Positions 6,921 to 11,659 of a DNA stretch of 11,659 nt are shown one piece after another. Every line of letters starts with the position of its first letter. Within the stretch, counting starts at the first letter, position 1. Made by a program: the position numbers and the translations under genes. The notes below the pieces were generated by a model. It was not told the DNA's origin and did not search any database. It saw only the letters and a program-made list of their open reading frames with translations. This DNA comes from Patescibacteria group bacterium UBA918 (GTDB lineage Bacteria > Patescibacteriota > Minisyncoccia > Phycocordibacterales > UBA918), in contig DBEA01000017.1 in NCBI GenBank assembly GCA_002293845.1, positions 1-11,659 on the forward strand, written 5' to 3'.

Positions 6921-8033
6921 ATGTACAGGTTCTTTGTAATTATCGTTTGGGCCTTGGCCGTCTGCGGCCTGGGGCCGCAGACGGCCAAGGCTTGCGAGAC
7001 CACCGACAAGGTGATTATGGGGGTATGGCCCGGCCAGTTGGGCCTGACTCAGATTTTCGCCGCCGAAAACATGGTGTTGGCCGGCGGCCTTTCGCCAGCG
7101 GCGCGCCATTGCCTAGATATCGAAATGGTGACGCTGACGGATATATCCCAGTTCGATATCGCCCTCCAGCAGGGTGTGCCGGAGGGAGTCTTCATATCGA
7201 CCGATACCACATCTTTCGTCGTCAACCGATCTCGAATACTTGAGATTGGAAGCGGAGAGAAAGCAGTGGTTGTGGGTCACTTGAACAACGCTTCCTATGG
7301 TGTTTATGCTCGCAAGGGGAAAAGTCTTGGCGAAGGAAGTCGTTTGGCTACTTCACGTTGTGGCTGGCAAGACCGAGAGCTTACGACCCCACTCTCTCCC
7401 GCCGAAGCTACAGAAGCCTTGTCGATTCCCACCCTGGTAATGTTGCCGTGGTTACGTGCCGAAGGACACCGGATATGGTGTGGTATGACGCCACCGCCGG
7501 ACTTCAAAGGGGTCCAACTCATACCGGTCGGCAATGCAAGTAAAAGAGACGCGGCCTTTCTCGATGTTCAGAATAAAATCGACTTCATGGTATTCACTAT
7601 CGAGCGGGCCACGGCGCGCACAGTTGGTGAAAATCCCGAACTTGAGCTTGTGGTCGGACCAGAAAAACTGAGACGTATCCCAGAAGCCCTTCTGATCGCT
7701 CGCGAGAGTTGTCTATCTGAGGATGTGTGTGCCGACGTCGTGCGGCGCACGGTAGCGGCGATCAAGGAGGTCAGACAGGCTATGCTATCGGGCAGGGAGG
7801 CCATGACTTCGGAGACGATTCGAAGATATGCTGCTTCGGACGGAAACAAAGCATCAATTAAAGGCGCCGACAACGAGGCTGTCACTACGATTCTGGCTCG
7901 GTATCTCATTTCGCATGAGTTGCCGCAGACCGGCATCTCCCACGATGACCTCCTCGAGATGATCGAGGAGAACGGGTGGCAGGGCGTTACTCCCGAGGAA
8001 CTGGTCGATCCGCGCATCGCGGTCTTCGATTGA
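6921..8033 (+). CDS. ABC transporter periplasmic substrate-binding protein, SsuA/TauA/NMT1-like
   Basis: The start is placed at the ATG at 6921, which has GGAGG 7 nt upstream and opens directly into a signal peptide (MYRFFVIIVW, then residues 11-24 ending in the signal-peptidase I type site AKA before Cys25). An in-frame ATG at 6891 with its own GGAG is an alternative. The product is 370 residues, close to usual for type II binding proteins. The mature chain starts like nitrate/sulfonate/thiamine-precursor binding proteins (VIMGVWPGQLGLTQIFAAEN), followed by a 'QFDIALQQG' segment and a hinge-like NNASYGVYARKG. Six cysteines remain after cleavage (C25, C64, C147, C187, C264, C270), which suggests disulfides. 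The assignment rests partly on the ATPase and permease downstream. The substrate cannot be read from sequence. A 19-bp perfect inverted repeat lies in codons 11-24, and an intrinsic terminator follows the stop. Confidence 0.75.
   Translation: MYRFFVIIVWALAVCGLGPQTAKACETTDKVIMGVWPGQLGLTQIFAAENMVLAGGLSPAARHCLDIEMVTLTDISQFDIALQQGVPEGVFISTDTTSFVVNRSRILEIGSGEKAVVVGHLNNASYGVYARKGKSLGEGSRLATSRCGWQDRELTTPLSPAEATEALSIPTLVMLPWLRAEGHRIWCGMTPPPDFKGVQLIPVGNASKRDAAFLDVQNKIDFMVFTIERATARTVGENPELELVVGPEKLRRIPEALLIARESCLSEDVCADVVRRTVAAIKEVRQAMLSGREAMTSETIRRYAASDGNKASIKGADNEAVTTILARYLISHELPQTGISHDDLLEMIEENGWQGVTPEELVDPRIAVFD
6951..6991 (+). repeat. Perfect 19-bp inverted repeat inside signal-peptide codons
   Basis: The left arm GCCTTGGCCGTCTGCGGCC (6951-6969) and right arm GGCCGCAGACGGCCAAGGC (6973-6991) are exact reverse complements separated by TGG. 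Three further G-U pairs could extend the RNA stem outward (6950/6992, 6949/6993, 6948/6994). The arms are very G+C rich and there is no U-tract after them, so this is not a normal terminator. It encodes residues 11-24 of the binding protein, including the signal-peptidase site, beginning 30 nt after the start codon. Confidence 0.95.
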
Positions 8034-8053
8034 TCCTTTGGAGGAGTCTATTG

Positions 8054-8084
8054 GGCGGGCCGCAAGCGGCCCGCCTTTTCTTTT
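8054..8084 (+). terminator. Intrinsic terminator after the binding-protein gene
   Basis: GGCGGGCCGC (8054-8063) and GCGGCCCGCC (8066-8075) form a perfect 10-bp stem around AA (or 9 bp with a CAAG tetraloop), followed by TTTTCTTTT. It begins 20 nt after the binding-protein stop and lies 57 nt before the ATPase start, so it should reduce read-through into the ATPase and permease. Such a partial terminator is common in ABC importer operons that need excess binding protein. Confidence 0.9.
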
Positions 8085-8140
8085 GTCTCAAAATCAGTAC
8101 TATTACCGACAGATTCGTATTCGTACAACAGGAGAGAGCC

Positions 8141-8797
8141 ATGAGTTTTTTCGAAATCCGCGGTCTCTCCAAACAGTATGAGAGAGGGCGCCACGTCTTT
8201 GTGGACGTGAACTTGAGCATAAAGAGGGGAGAGATTCTCGCTGTCATGGGTCCGAGCGGATGTGGCAAGACGACCCTTTTGCGGTGTCTGGCCGGTCTCG
8301 AGGATCATCAGTCCGGTAGGGTGCGGTTGGGTGGTCGCGACGTTACCGATGTCGATCCGTACCATCGGGGCATGGCGCTCATCGCTCAAAGCGCCGACGA
8401 TGTTTTTCCTTGGCTATCGGCCAGGGAGACGATCGCGGCGGCGGCCAGAAAGCGTCACTATCTCACCAGCGCGCATTCGGTCGATATGAACAAGGTCGTC
8501 GAGGATCATGCGCGGTTAGCGTCTCTTCCGCTCGATGTTCTCCGGCAGAAGGGCAGGACGCTTTCGGGCGGACAGAAACAAAGACTGTCGCTCGCCAGAG
8601 TCTTGGCCGAACGGCCGACATTGGTCCTGGCCGATGAGCCGCTCTCGAATCTCGATGAAACTCTGACCGATCAACTGATCGGCGAAATGCGGCAGTTCTT
8701 CAAGGTAAACGGAATGACGGTGTTGTACGTAACGCACAGTGCCGTCGAGGCAAACAGAATAGCGGACCGTGTCGTTCCGTTCTGTTCGCTCAAATGA
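8141..8797 (+). CDS. ABC transporter ATP-binding protein, SsuB/TauB-like
   Basis: This is the cytoplasmic ATPase of the importer, powering uptake by ATP hydrolysis as a dimer. All core motifs are intact: Walker A GPSGCGKTT (residues 37-45), Q-loop Gln83, signature LSGGQ (141-145), Walker B LVLADE with catalytic Glu166, D-loop SNLD (169-172) and H-loop His199. The ATG at 8141 is chosen because GGAG lies 6 nt upstream and the typical opening strand (MSFFEIRGLSKQY) follows. The frame is open further upstream, but that would run through the terminator hairpin. At 218 residues it is shorter than typical SsuB/TauB (about 250), ending soon after the H-loop with little C-terminal extension. Motif placement and the neighbouring permease point to the nitrate/sulfonate/taurine importer branch; the substrate is not determined. 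Confidence 0.93.
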   Translation: MSFFEIRGLSKQYERGRHVFVDVNLSIKRGEILAVMGPSGCGKTTLLRCLAGLEDHQSGRVRLGGRDVTDVDPYHRGMALIAQSADDVFPWLSARETIAAAARKRHYLTSAHSVDMNKVVEDHARLASLPLDVLRQKGRTLSGGQKQRLSLARVLAERPTLVLADEPLSNLDETLTDQLIGEMRQFFKVNGMTVLYVTHSAVEANRIADRVVPFCSLK

Positions 8798-8800
8798 CTC

Positions 8801-8836
8801 ACGACCGGCAGGAATGTCGGTCGTTCTTCGTTCTTG
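8801..8836 (+). terminator. Weak terminator-like hairpin between ATPase and permease genes
   Basis: ACGACCGGC (8801-8809) pairs with GTCGGTCGT (8816-8824), nine pairs including one G-U, around the loop AGGAAT, and is followed by a pyrimidine-rich TCTTCGTTCTT. It begins 3 nt after the ATPase stop. The U-tract is interrupted, so it may be a leaky terminator or a stem that stabilises an mRNA 3' end. Confidence 0.5.
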
Positions 8837-8884
8837 GTTATTGTGATAAAGTAGGCCTCGAACCAGTTCATCGGAGGAAAAATC

Positions 8885-9682
8885 ATGGAATCGCGCCGTG
8901 CGGCGGTCTTCCGGTTCGGAAAGCCGCAATCGATAAAGAGCGCGATAGTCACGATCACGCTCTTTTCAATCGTCGTCCTCGGACTTTGGGAGTTTGGGGA
9001 CGTCAATACGTACAGTTTCAGTAAGCCGTCACGGATCGTGGCGGTACTGATCACCGATCACGCGCGCTTGATCAAGGCCGCGGCAATGACGTCACGTTAT
9101 GTGCTCACCGGTCTCTTGGTTGGCGGGTTGCTGGGTTTCGTGGCCGGACTCGCTCTTGGCACGATCAGTGCGGTGCGCACGGTGGCAGCATTCGGTGTCG
9201 CTCTTCCTCTGTCGTTTCCACGCACGGCCGCCTTCTTGGTCGTGGTGGGTTACTTCGGAGTGATGAGCGACCGGAGCGTATACGCTATCGCGATCTATAT
9301 GACCGCCGCCTTGGTCGGATTCATGACCTTCCGGGCGACTCGTTCGGAAATCGAGAACCCCACACATCCGGAGGTCTTTGACGGGGCGGTCATGCTGCAT
9401 CGGACGCGGTGGTCCGTGACCAGAGTCTACGTCTTACCGCTGGTGCTTCCCAAAAGCTTCACGGCGATCATGTACGTGGCCTCTACTATTTGGCCATTCA
9501 TGATCTTTGCGGAGCCGACCGGAGCGCCTTCGGTGTCGGGAATCGGGAACTATGTCTACGACATGTTCCAATCCGGCAGGTGGGACCACCTCTTTGCTTC
9601 AGCTTTGGTGGTGGCTTTAGCCGGTCTGGCGACGACGGCCGTGGCGTACTTGATCCAAGTGGCGGTTTTGCGCCGCTACTAA
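8885..9682 (+). CDS. ABC transporter permease, SsuC/TauC-like
   Basis: This 265-residue integral membrane protein has about six hydrophobic segments (roughly residues 18-36, 72-94, 100-124, 131-150, 184-206 and 236-262), as expected for the BPD_transp_1 family. The cytoplasmic coupling loop is recognisable at about 163-191: PEVFDGAVMLHRTRW followed by VLPLVLPKSF, corresponding to the EAA loop (conserved Gly, then the I-LP pattern) that contacts the ATPase. The ATG at 8885 has GGAGG 7 nt upstream. The gene follows the ATPase by 87 nt, which contain a hairpin, and ends at a strong terminator, so it is the last gene of the importer operon. Length matches SsuC/TauC (about 260). It should form a homodimeric channel, since only one permease gene is present. 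Substrate unknown. Confidence 0.9.
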   Translation: MESRRAAVFRFGKPQSIKSAIVTITLFSIVVLGLWEFGDVNTYSFSKPSRIVAVLITDHARLIKAAAMTSRYVLTGLLVGGLLGFVAGLALGTISAVRTVAAFGVALPLSFPRTAAFLVVVGYFGVMSDRSVYAIAIYMTAALVGFMTFRATRSEIENPTHPEVFDGAVMLHRTRWSVTRVYVLPLVLPKSFTAIMYVASTIWPFMIFAEPTGAPSVSGIGNYVYDMFQSGRWDHLFASALVVALAGLATTAVAYLIQVAVLRRY

Positions 9683-9720
9683 AACCCCGGGCGGTATGCG
9701 CCCGGGGTTCGTTGTCTCTT
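9683..9720. terminator. Strong terminator closing the ABC operon, probably bidirectional
   Basis: AACCCCGGGCG (9683-9693) and CGCCCGGGGTT (9699-9709) form a perfect 11-bp stem with loop GTATG. On the plus strand it is followed by a T-rich TTCGTTGTCTCTT tract just after the permease stop. On the minus strand the stem ends in TTTT, so it can also terminate the converging mini-protein gene whose stop is at 9723. Confidence 0.85.
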
Positions 9721-9722
9721 GT

Positions 9723-9938
9723 TTAGATGAATCCACCGCAGGAGGTGAAATATACCTCTTCAGTCTTAGTGGCTTCGACGGCATCGCATGACGCTCCCGA
9801 AAGCGTGGTTGTGGAGCTGTCGCTGGTCGTATCAATGTCCTTAGCCTGGATGGCGGCGGAACCGAAACCAGACACTGCTAGAATGAACAGAGCGAATCGG
9901 TAGGGGCGAGACTTGATTTGTGATAACAAATTTCTCAT
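9723..9938 (-). CDS. Secreted 71-residue mini-protein with two cysteines
   Basis: A good signal peptide is present: a basic N-region (MRNLLSQIKSRPYR), a hydrophobic core (FALFILAVSGFGSAA) and an AIQA cleavage site before Lys33. The predicted mature peptide is about 39 residues, acidic and Ser/Thr-rich, with two cysteines (C51, C67) 16 apart near the C terminus, which ends SCGGFI. It belongs to no family I recognise; an exported small structural or signalling peptide is possible. The ATG at 9938 lacks a proper Shine-Dalgarno (AAAGG ends one base before it), but a candidate promoter places the transcript start at or next to the ATG. The gene is 26 nt downstream of the PaaK-like gene on the same strand and converges on the ABC operon terminator. 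A real gene is likely but not proven. Confidence 0.6.
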   Translation of the reverse strand: MRNLLSQIKSRPYRFALFILAVSGFGSAAIQAKDIDTTSDSSTTTLSGASCDAVEATKTEEVYFTSCGGFI

Positions 9939-9944
9939 GCCTTT

Positions 9945-9975
9945 ATTTTACCATGTCAGCTTGGCTAGTCGTCAA
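9945..9975 (-). promoter_or_regulatory. Candidate promoter for the secreted mini-protein
   Basis: On the minus strand TTGACG (9970-9975) is followed after 19 nt by TAAAAT (9945-9950), preceded by TGG, which gives an extended -10 (TGGTAAAAT). The A of the ATG at 9938 is the seventh base after the -10, so the mRNA could be leaderless. The -35 box lies in the last codons of the PaaK-like gene. The spacer is about 2 nt longer than ideal. Confidence 0.4.
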
Positions 9976-11182
9976 TATAGAAACGCTTGGTTTTTGGGGA
10001 TTGTCCAAATGTGGCCGGAACGACGGTACATTTAAGAGGCAGGTAGTGACCGTCTCTCACGCCATCCGCAAAGGTATAGTCGGGCGCCACTCGTATCTTG
10101 ACGGCGAGTAGGGGAGCTAGTTCGTCTCCAAGGCCTCCTATGGCGTTTGCGTCGCCTCTGGTAGTCAGTCTAATCTCGACTTCCGGTAGAGTTCGTTCCT
10201 CAACTTTTTTCCGCGCCAAATGTAATTCGTAATCGCCATCGAGAGCTGGATGGAGTCCGTAGACGGCACGTTCGATGATATCGATGCGCAATTCGCCTCC
10301 ATGAAGTTTGATACGGTCCAATTCTATACGTCCCAGTATCCGGTAGTAATCTCGGTTATCGTGCGCGACAATTTGGACACGGTCACCGGTGCGATATCGC
10401 AACAATGGAAAGTGATTCTGTACTGTCCAGGTATGGCTGATGACCAGTTCGTTTTCGTCTCCGATGATTTCCCAGTGAGATATCTCGGTCGGTAAATATA
10501 CCGCCCCGATGTCTGGGATTATCGGTCCGACTCCCACCACTCCTTGTGACTCTGTGAGGGCATAATCGCCCCAAAGGTATGCGTTTGGAAAAGTAGCGAG
10601 AAGTCTTTTTGTGCCGGCGGTGGTCAAGGTTTCTCCCGCTAATTCTATGCGTTTGATACGGGAGCAGGCTTTATGTTCCTGGAGTAGGGGAGTCAATGCT
10701 TCAAGAGTGCTGGGCGTGCACATGATGTGATCGAGACCGGCGCGTAAGGCGAGAGCCAGACTCCCAGACAGATCATTGAGGTCGCCGGCAATAACAATAT
10801 GGCCTGATCCCGCCTGGTGACAGGTATTTTGCATCAGGTGGTGCGGTGCAAAAAAGTTTAGCAGACATCGAGTGGGGTGTTGGTCATCAAAGTGATTTTC
10901 ATACGCGGATGACACACTGCGCGGATAGGCCAACGGTTTACCGCCGCTGGTGCCAGAAGTGACGCGGACGGTGCCAATTTCGGAATATGGAGTAAACGAC
11001 CTCTTTAGGAAAGGTACTGCCGCGATATTCTCCTTGGAGAGGAGCGGCAAACGTTTCCAATCTTCCCAGGTGGTTATTTGTTTCGGCCGATCGTGGCCGT
11101 AGAGATTCCGATAGAAATCACTGTGTTCATTCCCGACAGCATATTGATATACCCGATCTAGTTTTTTAAGAAGATCTTTCAT
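9965..11182 (-). CDS. PaaK-like adenylate-forming enzyme (AMP-dependent acyl-CoA ligase family)
   Basis: This 405-residue cytoplasmic enzyme has the ANL-superfamily motifs in order: phosphate-binding TSGTSGGKP (75-83), YALTES with Glu211 (207-212), YRTGD (263-267), the hinge segment GRIELDRIKLHGGEL (284-298), and a lysine-bearing C-terminal SPKTKRF (395-401), the place of the catalytic lysine. The N terminus (DFYRNLY, then LPLLSKENI) and the overall length fit phenylacetate-CoA ligase-like proteins. Members activate a carboxylate with ATP to an acyl-adenylate, then pass it to CoA or another thiol or amine; the substrate here is unknown. The ATG at 11182 overlaps the upstream stop as ATGA with no Shine-Dalgarno, so its translation is probably coupled to the upstream gene. 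PaaK-like genes also occur in polysaccharide and natural-product loci, so aromatic catabolism should not be assumed. Confidence 0.85.
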   Translation of the reverse strand: MKDLLKKLDRVYQYAVGNEHSDFYRNLYGHDRPKQITTWEDWKRLPLLSKENIAAVPFLKRSFTPYSEIGTVRVTSGTSGGKPLAYPRSVSSAYENHFDDQHPTRCLLNFFAPHHLMQNTCHQAGSGHIVIAGDLNDLSGSLALALRAGLDHIMCTPSTLEALTPLLQEHKACSRIKRIELAGETLTTAGTKRLLATFPNAYLWGDYALTESQGVVGVGPIIPDIGAVYLPTEISHWEIIGDENELVISHTWTVQNHFPLLRYRTGDRVQIVAHDNRDYYRILGRIELDRIKLHGGELRIDIIERAVYGLHPALDGDYELHLARKKVEERTLPEVEIRLTTRGDANAIGGLGDELAPLLAVKIRVAPDYTFADGVRDGHYLPLKCTVVPATFGQSPKTKRFYIDD

Positions 11183-11659
11183 GATATGGAGAATGTATCG
11201 TTAGTAGGTTTTGCTGAAAGTCGGAAAGGGAGCGTAACATCAACGATTTTCACCGGCCAGGCGTCTGGTAGGCTGACTCGTTGCGCCCCATCCTCGCCAT
11301 CTTCCCAGGAGAAGAACTCGTTCCGTTTGAAATCAGGCGTGGCCGCCTGCTCGGGTTCTTGAGATAGAAGCGGTAGTCCTGGTACCAAGTGCAGTTCATT
11401 AAGAATCAAGATTGATTCGGATTTAGAATCGCCGTGAGGCCAAGTCGACATGTCTTTATGAATCACGATGATCGCTTTCGGCCGTTCCGTGATGTCTTTC
11501 ATTATGCCGACGATCGTCGATAGTGATTCGGGCGCCGTAATGACGATATCTACACCGGCTTGATCGCAAAAAGGTTTCAAGAGCGGTAGATTCTGTGGCG
11601 GGATCAAGATCACCGGTACGCCGACATCTCTGGTCGTCCGGTACACCAAAGGTTCGATC
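11179..11659 (-). CDS. Possible degenerate adenylate-forming-like protein (5' partial)
   Basis: The frame is open to the window edge (159 residues seen, stop TGA at 11179-11181), so the start is outside; the TTG at 11649 is only an internal codon. The stretch GVDIVITAPESLSTIVGIMK, followed by ERPKAIIVIHKDM, lines up by eye with residues 149-185 of the downstream PaaK-like enzyme (AGLDHIMCTPSTLEALTPLL, then SRIKRIELAGETL). This suggests the central subdomain of the same superfamily. However, the GE, YxxTE, YRTGD and hinge motifs are absent, and the protein ends about where YRTGD would fall. It may be a catalytically inactive partner, a domain-lacking paralogue or an unrelated Rossmann-like protein. 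The ATGA overlap indicates co-translation with the PaaK-like gene. Confidence 0.65.
   Translation of the reverse strand, partial: IEPLVYRTTRDVGVPVILIPPQNLPLLKPFCDQAGVDIVITAPESLSTIVGIMKDITERPKAIIVIHKDMSTWPHGDSKSESILILNELHLVPGLPLLSQEPEQAATPDFKRNEFFSWEDGEDGAQRVSLPDAWPVKIVDVTLPFRLSAKPTNDTFSIS

Noticed and set aside
7976..8140. Upstream extension of the ATPase frame, including a TTG at 8051 with GGAGG 6 nt before it
   Set aside because: The extension overlaps the binding-protein 3' end or passes through the terminator stem, and its residues are not ATPase-like; the ATG at 8141 opens with the standard first strand.
1..11659. UGA recoding (genetic code 25) expected in some CPR lineages
   Set aside because: TGA ends several complete genes at sensible C termini and does not interrupt conserved domains, so standard code 11 fits.

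Overview
The window looks like a chromosomal segment of a Candidate Phyla Radiation (Patescibacteria, Parcubacteria-like) bacterium. This is inferred from domain architectures alone: a tail-fibre-like surface protein with 'GIGTTTP' repeats and an S74 intramolecular chaperone, next to a secreted DUF2341/glycine-rich/LamG-like protein, is a combination typical of that group. TGA ends several of the genes (4543-5133, 5135-6820, 6921-8033, 8141-8797), so the standard bacterial code fits and the Gracilibacteria/SR1 recoding of UGA does not apply.

Region 1 (1-5133, + strand) is a co-directional surface-protein block. It holds the 3' 894 codons of an S74-containing fibre protein, a secreted multidomain protein whose DUF2341 domain appears to be split by a complete glycine-rich domain, and a small membrane-anchored protein 10 nt downstream. 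It meets region 2 (5135-6820, - strand), a 561-residue membrane-anchored protein of unrecognised family, tail to tail with one base between the stop codons.

Region 3 (6921-9682, + strand) is a complete three-gene ABC importer of the nitrate/sulfonate/taurine/thiamine-precursor type: substrate-binding protein, ATPase, permease. A strong intrinsic terminator follows the binding-protein gene, a weaker hairpin lies between ATPase and permease, and a second strong terminator closes the operon. The binding-protein gene carries a perfect 19-bp inverted repeat with a 3-nt loop inside its signal-peptide codons; this is the most striking DNA-level feature of the window.

Region 4 (9723-11659, - strand) has a 71-residue secreted mini-protein with two cysteines and a possible leaderless promoter, a complete PaaK-like adenylate-forming enzyme, and, upstream and translationally coupled through an ATGA overlap, a 5'-truncated protein that may be a degenerate adenylate-forming paralogue.

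No tRNA, rRNA, CRISPR array, insertion sequence or attachment site was recognised, and no stretch over 300 bases lacks a gene. All functions are read from motifs and family knowledge; no database search was possible.
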